In this document: in pieces, positions 1-5,821 of the stretch | How positions within the stretch are numbered: position 1 is the stretch's first letter | Layout of the letters: each line of letters begins with the position of its first letter | DNA from: UBA7803 sp047920935 | Lineage (GTDB): Bacteria; Pseudomonadota; Gammaproteobacteria; Pseudomonadales; Azotimanducaceae | Direction: 5' to 3' | Assembly (NCBI GenBank): GCA_047920935.1 | Contig: JBLRXD010000282.1 | Span: forward strand, 1 to 5,821 | Length of the DNA stretch: 5,821 bases | Program-made: the position numbers and the translations under genes | Notes under the pieces: generated by a model | What the model was told of the DNA's origin: nothing | Seen by the model: only the letters and a program-made list of their open reading frames with translations | Databases searched by the model: none

Positions 1-207
1 GGGAAAGACCTTCATTGCGGCTCGTGGCCCCAATCGCTCCCGCGCCGTCGCCACCAGATCCTGCACCGCGCGCTCGAGACGCGCCACCGATGCCTGGAAG
101 TCCCCACTGCGGGGCGCATCCGCCTCGCCGGCACGATCCGCGCCGGAGCGCTCGGTGTAACCGTGCCGCGGCCGATGATCATGCCACCCGTGATCGCGCT
201 CAGTCAT
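1..207 (-). CDS. Unidentified Psp-operon ORF, N-terminal 69 residues (C-terminus outside window)
   Basis: The frame opens with ATG at 207-205 and stays open to the window edge, so the gene is cut at its C-terminus. The start overlaps the last 8 bases of pspB, and a GGAG lies 7 bases upstream inside pspB, which points to translational coupling. The visible protein begins MTERDHGWHDHRPRHGY, with four histidines in residues 6-15. A charged, disordered-looking stretch follows to about residue 37, then a probable amphipathic or coiled-coil helix (residues about 40-60, containing SVARLERAVQDLVATARERL). There is no membrane segment or signal peptide in the visible part. In E. coli this slot belongs to pspC, but the usual PspC opening (a short basic start, then a glycine-rich 'GVCGGIA' type segment) is absent. 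It could be a PspC with a long N-terminal extension, or a separate Psp accessory protein. I do not recognise the family. That it is a real gene is fairly sure; its function is unknown. Confidence 0.72.
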   Translation of the reverse strand, partial: MTERDHGWHDHRPRHGYTERSGADRAGEADAPRSGDFQASVARLERAVQDLVATARERLGPRAAMKVFP

Positions 208-457
208 GGCTGTACTCCGTACGCATGCGCTGCCGCCACCCCGGGGTTTCGTTGTCGAGAATGGCCTCCAGCGTGTCGATCCGCTGCATCATCCGTTCCG
301 CCTTGGCGGCCAGGCTGTCGAGCTCCATCCGCTCCTCTGCCGACAACGTGCTCTGCGACTTCTGCTTGCTGCGGTAGTGCATGAAGATCCACACCGGCGC
401 CACGAAGCACAGAAAAACGATGATCGGGACAAAGAAGGCCACCACTATGCCGTCCAT
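200..457 (-). CDS. pspB: Phage shock protein B, inner-membrane Psp regulator
   Basis: PspB is a small inner-membrane protein. In characterised enterobacteria it works with PspC to sense membrane stress and relieve PspA inhibition of PspF. This 85-residue product has one N-terminal membrane segment (residues about 4-26, rich in Val, Phe and Ile) ending in WIFMHY, the counterpart of WLWLHY in E. coli PspB. A basic stretch follows (RSKQK), then a cytoplasmic helix or coiled coil (about 38-72), and a conserved-looking end: AERMMQRIDTLEAILD, then PGWRQR. E. coli PspB has 74 residues; the extra length here is mostly a short C-terminal tail (MRTEYSHD). The ATG at 457 has AGGAG five bases upstream. 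The gene lies 21 bp after the pspA stop, and its last 8 bases overlap the next ORF, so it is the middle gene of a tight operon presumably driven by the sigma-54 promoter before pspA. Confidence 0.95.
   Translation of the reverse strand: MDGIVVAFFVPIIVFLCFVAPVWIFMHYRSKQKSQSTLSAEERMELDSLAAKAERMMQRIDTLEAILDNETPGWRQRMRTEYSHD
215..218 (-). promoter_or_regulatory. Ribosome binding site (GGAG) of the ORF after pspB
   Basis: Read on the minus strand, GGAG is followed by a 7-base spacer and the ATG at 207-205. The site lies inside the pspB coding region. It decides the start of the truncated downstream ORF and supports that ORF being translated. Confidence 0.6.
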
Positions 458-478
458 GTTCGCTCCTAGCCCGGATTA

Positions 479-1186
479 TTAGCCGTTAGTGGACGAGCTG
501 CCCTCGGCGGCGTCCGCGGCTCGAACCGAGCCGCCCCCGAGCTTCGCCTTGAGCGCCTGCAGTTCCTCGTCGATCTTCTCGTTGGTTTCCAACTCGGCGA
601 TCTCCTCCGCCAGGCTCTTCTGGCCCAGGTCGTAGGATTCGACCTGGCCTTCGAGGTCATCCATTTTGCGCTCATACGTCTCGAAACGCTGCATGGCGTC
701 GTCGATGCTGTGATCGGCCAGCTTACGCCGCGCGCCCAGCCGGGATTGGGCCGCCTTGCCGCGCAGAATGATGGCATTCTGCCGAGCCTTGGCGTCTTTG
801 ATCTTCGCCTGCAGCGCAGCGATGTCGCCACTCAGCTTAGACAGCGTATCGTCCAGGATCTCCAGATCGCGGTCCAGCAGTTCGCAGGCTTCGCGGGCCT
901 TATTGCGCTCGATCAGCGCCCCCTTGGCGAGGTCGTCACGACCCTTGCCAATGGCCAGTTCCGCCTTGCGCTCCCACTCCCGCGCTTCGCTTTGCATCCA
1001 CCCCTGCCGCCGCACCAGCTCCTTGCGATCGGCGATGGCGCGCGCAGACGTGCTGCGCACCTCGACCAGCGCCTCTTCCATTTCCTGGATGATGAGACGG
1101 ACCATCTTCTCCGGGTCTTCGGCCTTGTCGAGAATCGCATTGATGTTCGAATTGATAATGTCCGTGATGCGAGAAAAGATACCCAT
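479..1186 (-). CDS. pspA: Phage shock protein A, PspF inhibitor and membrane-stabilising effector
   Basis: PspA belongs to the PspA/IM30 (Vipp1) family, related to ESCRT-III. In the cytoplasm it binds and inhibits PspF; under membrane stress it moves to the inner membrane and forms large oligomers that limit proton leakage. The 235-residue product starts MGIFSRITDIINSNI, nearly identical to E. coli PspA. This is the first amphipathic helix (about 2-19), followed by the conserved AEDP with Pro25 and a second helix (about 25-42) with MVRLIIQEMEEALVEVRS. The rest to about residue 186 is long charged helices typical of the family coiled-coil hairpin, including KAELAIGKGRDDLAKGALIE. The conserved end LQALKAKL is followed by a Gly/Ser/Ala tail (217-235) that makes it longer than the 222-residue E. 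coli protein. GGAGG lies 10 bases before the ATG. Another ATG (1193-1191) lies closer to it but in another frame. It is the first gene of the operon, divergent from pspF. Confidence 0.98.
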   Translation of the reverse strand: MGIFSRITDIINSNINAILDKAEDPEKMVRLIIQEMEEALVEVRSTSARAIADRKELVRRQGWMQSEAREWERKAELAIGKGRDDLAKGALIERNKAREACELLDRDLEILDDTLSKLSGDIAALQAKIKDAKARQNAIILRGKAAQSRLGARRKLADHSIDDAMQRFETYERKMDDLEGQVESYDLGQKSLAEEIAELETNEKIDEELQALKAKLGGGSVRAADAAEGSSSTNG

Positions 1187-1271
1187 CGTTCATCTGCCTC
1201 CGAGTGAGCTTGGTGACGCGCCGCTCCGGTCTGGGATCAGGCTGGCTGCAGCGGTCGTCGGGGACAGCTAA

Positions 1272-1287
1272 TACAGGAACCGTGCCA
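1272..1287 (-). promoter_or_regulatory. Sigma-54 (-24/-12) promoter of the pspA operon
   Basis: On the minus strand the sequence reads TGGCACG, then GTTC, then CTGTA. This matches the sigma-54 consensus TGGCACG-N4-TTGCW perfectly in the -24 block. The -12 block has GT in place of GC (positions 1274-1273), a weaker match. Spacing from the GG to the -12 dinucleotide is the standard 10 bases. The predicted transcript start is near 1261, giving a leader of about 75 bases before pspA. The call is strengthened by pspF, a sigma-54 activator, lying directly divergent, as in E. coli where pspA is sigma-54 dependent. Confidence 0.8.
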
Positions 1288-1303
1288 GCTTCGGAAGGCG
1301 TCG

Positions 1304-1316
1304 TAACTGACTGTTT
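1304..1316. promoter_or_regulatory. Possible IHF binding site in AT-rich linker
   Basis: TAACTGACTGTTT matches 7 of the 9 specified positions of the IHF consensus read as YAANNNNTTGATW. It begins the most AT-rich stretch of the intergenic region (about 1304-1330), between the sigma-54 promoter and the inverted repeats proposed as enhancer sites. That is where a DNA-bending protein would bring PspF to the polymerase, and IHF assists the E. coli pspA promoter. The consensus is loose, so this stays tentative. Confidence 0.35.
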
Positions 1317-1327
1317 ATTAAGGTTTT

Positions 1328-1345
1328 TTTCGGCTTCTCCCGAAA
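1328..1345. promoter_or_regulatory. Inverted repeat, candidate PspF enhancer site (proximal)
   Basis: TTTCGG and CCGAAA form perfect 6-base arms around a 6-base centre (CTTCTC). Partial outer symmetry (AGG at 1321-1323, CCT at 1346-1348) surrounds it, offset by the T-run. The repeat lies about 67-84 bases upstream of the predicted pspA transcript start, which is suitable for an activator site. It is not followed by a T-tract in either direction that would make it a terminator. Its role as a PspF site is inferred from position only. Confidence 0.35.
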
Positions 1346-1372
1346 CCTCGACAAATGCATGTGGTGTCGCTC

Positions 1373-1385
1373 GCCAACACTTGGC
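1373..1385. promoter_or_regulatory. Inverted repeat, candidate PspF enhancer site (distal) next to the pspF start
   Basis: GCCAA-CAC-TTGGC is a perfect 5-base-arm inverted repeat. It lies about 112-124 bases upstream of the predicted pspA transcript start, a distance typical of enhancer sites for sigma-54 activators. It ends only 11 bases before the pspF ATG. If PspF binds here it could activate pspA and repress its own gene, as known for E. coli PspF, which binds upstream sequences overlapping its own promoter region. No sequence match to a known PspF site is claimed. Confidence 0.35.
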
Positions 1386-1396
1386 AGAATCCGCCG

Positions 1397-2407
1397 ATGA
1401 CAAACGAACAAGAGCGGTTGCTGGGCGAATCCCCGGCCATGCTGAAGGTACTCGAGGACGCTTCCCGGGTGGCGCCGCTCGACAAGCCGGTGCTCATCGT
1501 CGGCGAGCGCGGCACCGGCAAGGAGCTGATCGCCGCCCGCCTGCACTTCCTGTCGAACCGTTGGGAGGGGCAGTACCTGAAGATGAACTGCGCCGCCATC
1601 AGCGAAACCCTGATGGAAACCGAACTGTTCGGTCACGACGCAGGTGCCTTCACCGGGGCCACCCGCGCCCATCAGGGGCGTTTCGAGCGCGCCGACGGCG
1701 GCACCCTGTTCCTCGACGAGCTGGCCAATACTTCGCCGCTGGTGCAGGAGAAACTGCTGCGGGTGATCGAGTACGGCGAGTACGAGCGCGTCGGCGGCAA
1801 CAAGACTCTGCGCTGCAACGTGCGCCTGGTGGCCGCCACCAACGAGGATCTGCCCGCCCAGGCCCGGGCGGGTAAGTTCCGCTTCGACCTCCTCGACCGA
1901 CTGGCCTTCGATGTCATCACCCTCCCACCGCTGCGCCAGCGTGAGGAGGACATTCTGCTGCTCGCCGAGCACTTCGCCATCAACATGGCAACCGAGCTCG
2001 GCCGCGAACTGTTCCCCGGATTCACCCCGGCCGCTCAAGAAATGCTGGTGACGTATCCGTGGCCTGGCAACGTACGCGAGCTGAAGAATGTGGTGGAGCG
2101 CTGCGTCTACCGCTCGGCCGTCGACGAGCAGGTGGATCGCATCGTCTTCGACCCGTTCCGCTCTCCCTATCGGCCCGTGGATCCGCGCGCCGATGGCGCC
2201 GCGGCGAACGGCCGCTCCCGGCCAGGCGCCGCTCCGGCACTGCCGCTCGATTTCAAGGAGACGGTGCAGTCGATGGAGATCGATCTGCTCGAGCGCGCCA
2301 TGGAGCAGGCGCGCCACAACCAGCGCAAAGCGGCGGAGTTGCTCGGGCTGAGTTACGACCAGCTGCGCGGCTACCTGAAGAAGTACGAGTTGCTCAAGAA
2401 AGATTGA
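1397..2407 (+). CDS. pspF: PspF, sigma-54-dependent activator of the psp operon
   Basis: PspF is a bacterial enhancer-binding protein: an AAA+ ATPase that remodels sigma-54 RNA polymerase at psp promoters. It lacks an N-terminal sensor domain and is controlled by PspA binding. From the ATG at 1397 the protein has 336 residues (E. coli 325) and key residues fall on E. coli numbering: Walker A GERGTGKE at 36-43 (Lys42), Trp56 in the loop used to contact PspA, GAFTGA at 83-88 (sigma-54 contact), Walker B LFLDE with Asp107-Glu108, and arginine fingers Arg162 and Arg168. WPGNVRELKNVVER closes the AAA+ region. An Arg/Ala/Gly/Pro-rich linker follows (about 260-285), then a Fis-type HTH at 308-330 (NQRKAAELLGLSYDQLRGYL). 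An upstream in-frame ATG at 1355 would add 14 unconserved residues and cross the distal inverted repeat, so 1397 is preferred, although no clear Shine-Dalgarno precedes either. The gene is divergent from pspA. Confidence 0.97.
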   Translation: MTNEQERLLGESPAMLKVLEDASRVAPLDKPVLIVGERGTGKELIAARLHFLSNRWEGQYLKMNCAAISETLMETELFGHDAGAFTGATRAHQGRFERADGGTLFLDELANTSPLVQEKLLRVIEYGEYERVGGNKTLRCNVRLVAATNEDLPAQARAGKFRFDLLDRLAFDVITLPPLRQREEDILLLAEHFAINMATELGRELFPGFTPAAQEMLVTYPWPGNVRELKNVVERCVYRSAVDEQVDRIVFDPFRSPYRPVDPRADGAAANGRSRPGAAPALPLDFKETVQSMEIDLLERAMEQARHNQRKAAELLGLSYDQLRGYLKKYELLKKD

Positions 2408-2414
2408 CGGCCGA

Positions 2415-2428
2415 CGGCGTCACCGCCG
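2415..2428. terminator. Short GC hairpin between convergent genes, possible weak terminator
   Basis: CGGCG-TCAC-CGCCG forms a 5-bp GC stem with a 4-base loop. It starts 8 bases after the pspF stop and spans the stop codon of the opposing RND gene. No T-run follows on either strand, so intrinsic termination is doubtful. It may only slow polymerase, or be chance in GC-rich DNA. Confidence 0.2.
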
Positions 2429-5400
2429 GTAGCAGTCGAAGTACAGGGCCGGAATCAGCAGCAGCGTCAGCAGCGTCGATACCAGCACGCCGCTGGCCAG
2501 CGTCAAGCCCAGCGGCTCGAGCGCCGGCTCGAAGATCAGCACCCCGCTGCCGAACATCACCGTTGCCGCGGTGAGGATGATGGGCCGAGCCCGCAGCGCC
2601 CCGGCCTCCACCACCGCGTCGTGAATGTCCATCCCCGCCGCCCGGCGCTGCTCCACGAAGTCCACCAGCAGAATGGCATTGCGGGCGACGATGCCTGCCA
2701 GCGCGATGATGCCCAGCACGCCGGTTCCCGCCAGATTGATGCCCCAGGCCCAGTGGGCGGGAATCACGCCGATGAAGATCAACGGAATCGGCAGCATGAT
2801 CAGCAACGGCACGGTGTAAGAGCCAAACCAGCCGGCCAGCAGCACGTAGATCAGCACCATCACCACCGCCCCGGCCGCACCCAGGTCGCGGTACACCTGC
2901 ACCGTCGTCTCCCACTCTCCCCCCCAGTAGACGGCCGTGGTGCGATCGTCGGCCGGCGGCCGGAACCAGCGCAACTGCGGTTGCGATGGCAGCCGGGCGA
3001 CCTCCTCGCGCACGTCGACCTGCACCGTCAGCGCCTCGGCGCGCTGACGGTTCAGGTCGGCTGCGACCACGTTCACGGGCAGCAGGTCGCGCCGATAACG
3101 CACCGGGCTGTCGTCACCGTGGTGCACCCGCACCACGTCGCGCAGCGGCACCGGCTCGCCGGCAACGCTGCTGACGTACAGCCCCGCCAGGTCATCCTCC
3201 ACCCGCCGCTGCTCGGGGGCCAACCTGACCAGCACCGGCACCGGCTGGCGGGCGCCCGGCGTCTGCAGGCTGGTGACGGTGGCGCCGGCCAGCGCCGTGT
3301 TCACCACCCGCGCCACCTCGCCGGGGGCCACCCCTCGAGCCGCAGCGCGGTTCTGATCGACCGTCAGCTGGATGCGCGGCGCCGGCGCTGCCGGCAGGGT
3401 CTCCACTGCCACCACCGCCCGGTGGGCGCGCAGCAGCGGGGCCACCTGCTCCGCCAGAGCCAGGCGGGCCGACTGATCCGGCGCGTAGATCTCCGCGCTG
3501 ACCGCGCGCTCCCGGGACGGCCCCGAAGGTATGCGGCGCACGTAGCCGTCGCCCACGAACGGCGCCAGCAGCTCCGGCAACCGCTCCGCCAGCCGGCGGT
3601 TCAACTCGTAGCTGCGCTCGCGCCGCTCGTCCTCGTGAGGCAGCTGCACGTGGATGCTGGCCTGGTGCGGCCGCCTGTCGAGAGCGGCGGGTAGGATGGC
3701 AGGCGGGAACATGAGGGGCCCCTCGACCCCGGCGAACACGGTGTATGCGGAGATGTCGGGCTCGGCCTGCAGCGCCCGGCCCACCGCAGCCGTGGCGTTC
3801 AACGTCCGTTGCAGCGATGCTCCCGGCGGCAGCTCGACATCGATGACGAACACCTCACGGTCGAGCAGCGGCGTCAGCCCCACCTCCACCTGGCGCAGCG
3901 CCAGCAGCGCGAACGCCGCCACCATGAGCACCAACAAGGCAGCGTAGAAGCCCCAGCGCAGCCAGGCGTGTCGCAGCATGTGCTGCAGCAGCCGCCGATA
4001 CCCGCCCACCGCCCGTGACGTGGTGCGGGTGTGTTTTTCTTCCGAATCGCAATCCGCTTCGCGGTCGGGACCGGGGCGCAGCAGCCGATAGCCCAGGTAA
4101 GGCGAGATCGTCAGGGCAATCAGCAGCGAAAACAGCACCGCGATGGATGTGCCGATGGGGATGGCACGCACGTACTGGCCCATCTCTCCGGTGATGAACG
4201 CGGTGGGAATCAACGTCGCCACCACCAGCATGTCGGCAAGAATGGTGGGGTTACCTACTTCGTTGATGGCTTTGACGGTCAACTCCCGGCTGCGCTCGCC
4301 ATGCTCGCGGAACAGGCGCTTGACGTTTTCCAGCATGATCACCGCATCGTCGGCGAGGATGCCGATGGCCAGAATCATGGCGGCGATGGAGACCGGGTTC
4401 AGGGTGAAGCCGAGGCGGTAGTAGGCATACGGCACGATGGCCAGCGATGCGGGCATCATCAACGCAATCACCGCTGCCGCGCGCCAGCCGAGGCCCAACC
4501 AGATGATGCCGACGACGATCAGCGTGCCGGTCAGCAGCTGCCTGAGGACGCTGTAGACCCGCTCGGTCGCGTCACGCCCGGCATCATAGCCGGCGGTGAC
4601 GACCACCTCCTCCGGGATCAGCAGCGGCAGCAGTTGCTCGAGCTCCGCACCGACGCGGCGGGTGACGTCGCTGACGTTCTGCCGCGGTACGCTGGTCACC
4701 GCCAGGGTCACCCCCGGCTGCGCGGCGCCGTCGCCGCGGCGCCAGTGCAACACCGCGTCCTCGCCGTGCAGCGGGCCGTCGACGATGCGCGCCACGTCCT
4801 CCAGGTAGATGACGCCAGCCGGGCCGGCGCCCACCTGAATGCGCGCCACGTCCTGCGCCGTCTCTAGGCGAGTGCCCACCCGCACGCTGGTTACCGGGCT
4901 GCCGTACAGAGCATCGGCCGGCAATCGCAGACCACTGGCGCCGATGGCGTCGAGCACCTGACTGAACGACACCCCATGGGCCGCCAGCTGCTGAGGCTGG
5001 GGCAGCACCTGCACCGCTCGCGTGCGTCCGCCGTGCACGCCCACCGAACGTACTCCCTCCACCTGCTCGAGCCGGCTCGCCAACTCCTCCCCCAGGCGTC
5101 CGAGCGCGTACGGCGACAGCCGGTCGCTGGACAGCGTGAGCGTCTGGATCACCAGCTGATCGTCGCCGGAAATCTGCAGCAACGGCCGACCGGCCCCCGG
5201 CGGCAGGCGCTCGGCGTTCACCGCCAACAGCTCGGTGAGTTCGGTGAACGCGCGACTCTCGTCGACGCCGCTGGCGAACTCCACCGTCAGCACCGCCGCA
5301 TCGTCGGAGGCCGCGCTCCAGACCTCGACCACGTCGGCCAACTGGCGCGCCCACACCGCCACCGGCCGGGCCACCAGTTGGTCGACGCGCTCGGCCCCGC

Positions 5401-5578
5401 CCCCGGGATACGGCACCGCCACCAGCACCGTGGGCACGTCGATCTCGGGGCGGTCCTCCCGGGGCGTCACCAGCAGGCCGTAGCCGCCGAGCAGCAATGC
5501 GGCCAGCACGAACAGGGGCACCAGGGGCGAATCGATCAGCCGATTCGCCGTGCGTCCGGCGAAGCCCAGATCCTGCAT
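2420..5578 (-). CDS. RND-family efflux permease (inner-membrane subunit)
   Basis: This 1052-residue product has the size and two-fold layout of proton-driven RND exporters (AcrB/MexB type about 1050). TM1 lies at about 18-37, followed by a porter loop opening with PREDRPEIDVPTVLVAVPYPG. TM2-TM6 lie at about 345-505, with the proton-relay pair Asp410-Asp411 in TM4 (GILADDAVIMLENV). After a charged cytoplasmic loop (about 510-540), TM7 lies near 550-575 and a second porter domain begins with the family motif LPPGASLQRT. TM8-TM12 (about 905-1050) include GIVARNAILLVDF, in which Arg966 takes the place of the TM10 lysine of AcrB (Lys940). RPIILTAATVMFGSG and LLIPALYF are typical C-terminal motifs. 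The conserved acidic pair argues for an active proton antiporter. Substrate is unknown: the sequence looks closer to drug/lipophile exporters than to metal exporters, but this is a guess. The start ATG overlaps the adaptor stop (TGATG), so the two are co-translated. It ends 12 bp from the pspF stop, convergent. Confidence 0.95.
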   Translation of the reverse strand: MQDLGFAGRTANRLIDSPLVPLFVLAALLLGGYGLLVTPREDRPEIDVPTVLVAVPYPGGGAERVDQLVARPVAVWARQLADVVEVWSAASDDAAVLTVEFASGVDESRAFTELTELLAVNAERLPPGAGRPLLQISGDDQLVIQTLTLSSDRLSPYALGRLGEELASRLEQVEGVRSVGVHGGRTRAVQVLPQPQQLAAHGVSFSQVLDAIGASGLRLPADALYGSPVTSVRVGTRLETAQDVARIQVGAGPAGVIYLEDVARIVDGPLHGEDAVLHWRRGDGAAQPGVTLAVTSVPRQNVSDVTRRVGAELEQLLPLLIPEEVVVTAGYDAGRDATERVYSVLRQLLTGTLIVVGIIWLGLGWRAAAVIALMMPASLAIVPYAYYRLGFTLNPVSIAAMILAIGILADDAVIMLENVKRLFREHGERSRELTVKAINEVGNPTILADMLVVATLIPTAFITGEMGQYVRAIPIGTSIAVLFSLLIALTISPYLGYRLLRPGPDREADCDSEEKHTRTTSRAVGGYRRLLQHMLRHAWLRWGFYAALLVLMVAAFALLALRQVEVGLTPLLDREVFVIDVELPPGASLQRTLNATAAVGRALQAEPDISAYTVFAGVEGPLMFPPAILPAALDRRPHQASIHVQLPHEDERRERSYELNRRLAERLPELLAPFVGDGYVRRIPSGPSRERAVSAEIYAPDQSARLALAEQVAPLLRAHRAVVAVETLPAAPAPRIQLTVDQNRAAARGVAPGEVARVVNTALAGATVTSLQTPGARQPVPVLVRLAPEQRRVEDDLAGLYVSSVAGEPVPLRDVVRVHHGDDSPVRYRRDLLPVNVVAADLNRQRAEALTVQVDVREEVARLPSQPQLRWFRPPADDRTTAVYWGGEWETTVQVYRDLGAAGAVVMVLIYVLLAGWFGSYTVPLLIMLPIPLIFIGVIPAHWAWGINLAGTGVLGIIALAGIVARNAILLVDFVEQRRAAGMDIHDAVVEAGALRARPIILTAATVMFGSGVLIFEPALEPLGLTLASGVLVSTLLTLLLIPALYFDCYRR

Positions 5579-5821
5579 CAGTCACCCGGCGTCAGCTGGG
5601 GGAGCGTCCGCTCCACGACGATGGGCTGGCTATCCCGAAGCTCGAACACGGCTCCTCCGACCACCACCCGATCACCCGCCTCGAGCCCCTCGAGAACGGC
5701 GCGCAGACCGGTCTCGGCAACACCCGGCGCGTCGATTTCGTAGGGCTCGACCCAGCGCAGCCGGGCGCGCAGTCGCGGCTCGGCGCCATCCAGCACTGCG
5801 ACGGAGGCGGGCAGCGTCCCG
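5578..5821 (-). CDS. RND periplasmic adaptor (membrane fusion protein), C-terminal fragment
   Basis: The last 81 codons of a gene that enters from the right edge. The visible protein runs from GTLPASVAVLDG through LRARLRWVEPYEI and ends in LPQLTPGD. The segment GLEAGDRVVVGGAVFEL is the characteristic end of the membrane-proximal domain of RND/HlyD-type adaptors, where 'GL-x-x-GD-x-VVV-x-G' precedes the last strand. Such adaptors are anchored to the inner membrane or lipidated, and link the permease to an outer-membrane channel. The lipoyl, hairpin and signal regions lie outside the window. A GTG at 5796 inside the fragment is not the real start, because the reading frame and homologous features continue upstream of it. 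The TGA stop shares one base with the permease ATG, placing both in one operon transcribed leftward. No outer-membrane channel gene is seen. Confidence 0.88.
   Translation of the reverse strand, partial: GTLPASVAVLDGAEPRLRARLRWVEPYEIDAPGVAETGLRAVLEGLEAGDRVVVGGAVFELRDSQPIVVERTLPQLTPGD

Noticed and set aside
1290..1319. Possible sigma-70 promoter for pspF (TTCGGA ... TTTATT)
   Set aside because: Only about 3/6 and 4/6 matches with an 18-base spacer. A pspF promoter must exist, but this match is too weak to call.
1355..1396. Upstream ATG extension of pspF by 14 residues
   Set aside because: Starting at 1397 puts Lys42, Trp56, GAFTGA, Asp107 and Arg162/168 exactly on E. coli PspF numbering. The extra residues resemble nothing in the family and have no better ribosome site.
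1204..1875. Plus-strand 223-codon frame starting in the intergenic region and running into pspF
   Set aside because: It overlaps the conserved AAA+ domain in the wrong frame, shows no domain, and would run through the proposed regulatory sites.
1268..2317. Minus-strand open frame of 349 codons antisense to pspF
   Set aside because: pspF is unmistakable in this interval with catalytic residues at conserved spacing. The antisense product has no recognisable motif and would cover the pspA promoter.
2621..3694. Long plus-strand open frame (357 codons) antisense to the RND permease; also 4031-4867 and 4976-5743
   Set aside because: The permease frame beneath has clear family motifs along its full length. 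The antisense products are Arg/His/Gln/Pro-rich with no recognisable domains, as expected when GC-rich codons are read on the opposite strand.
4785..4854. 16-base direct repeat ATGCGCGCCACGTCCT at 4785-4800 and 4839-4854
   Set aside because: Both copies encode DVARI in the permease porter domain, the second in sequence order being the usual 'DVA-x-V/I' motif. It is explained by coding content rather than a mobile or regulatory repeat.
4584..5585. Minus-strand 333-codon frame overlapping the 5' third of the permease gene
   Set aside because: It is a shifted frame of the permease, extremely Arg/Gly/Ala-rich; the permease frame carries TM1 and porter-domain features over the same bases.

Overview
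The window is GC-rich DNA with the layout of a gammaproteobacterial chromosome. It holds the conserved phage-shock-protein (Psp) locus followed by an RND efflux locus. The protein sequences resemble E. coli PspA, PspB and PspF closely enough for confident naming. High GC and Arg/Ala/Gly-rich proteins suggest a lineage outside the enterics, such as Chromatiales, Ectothiorhodospiraceae or Halomonas-like bacteria, but the genus cannot be fixed from sequence alone.

Layout from left to right: (1) positions 1-1186, minus strand, hold an operon pspA -> pspB -> an unidentified ORF that runs off the left edge. That ORF sits where pspC usually lies, but its first 69 residues do not look like the start of a typical PspC. 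(2) Positions 1187-1396 are a 210-bp divergent regulatory region. It has a good sigma-54-type -24/-12 element facing pspA, an AT-rich stretch with a possible IHF site, and two short inverted repeats at distances suited to PspF enhancer sites. (3) pspF, plus strand, 1397-2407, is a sigma-54 activator (AAA+ domain plus C-terminal Fis-type HTH). (4) After a 12-bp gap between convergent stop codons, the minus strand holds a complete RND permease gene (2420-5578). (5) Its upstream partner, the C-terminal end of a periplasmic adaptor (membrane fusion protein), overlaps it by one base and runs off the right edge.

How the parts work together: PspF with sigma-54 RNA polymerase drives pspA-pspB-(downstream ORF). 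By homology, PspA holds PspF inactive until inner-membrane stress, sensed through PspB (and normally PspC), releases it. PspA then oligomerises on the membrane. The adaptor/RND pair forms a proton-driven tripartite exporter of unknown substrate. It is convergent to pspF, and nothing in the sequence ties its regulation to Psp.

The window looks mostly canonical. The least explained parts are the partial ORF after pspB and the architecture of the pspA/pspF intergenic region. I do not see evidence for a wholly new system.
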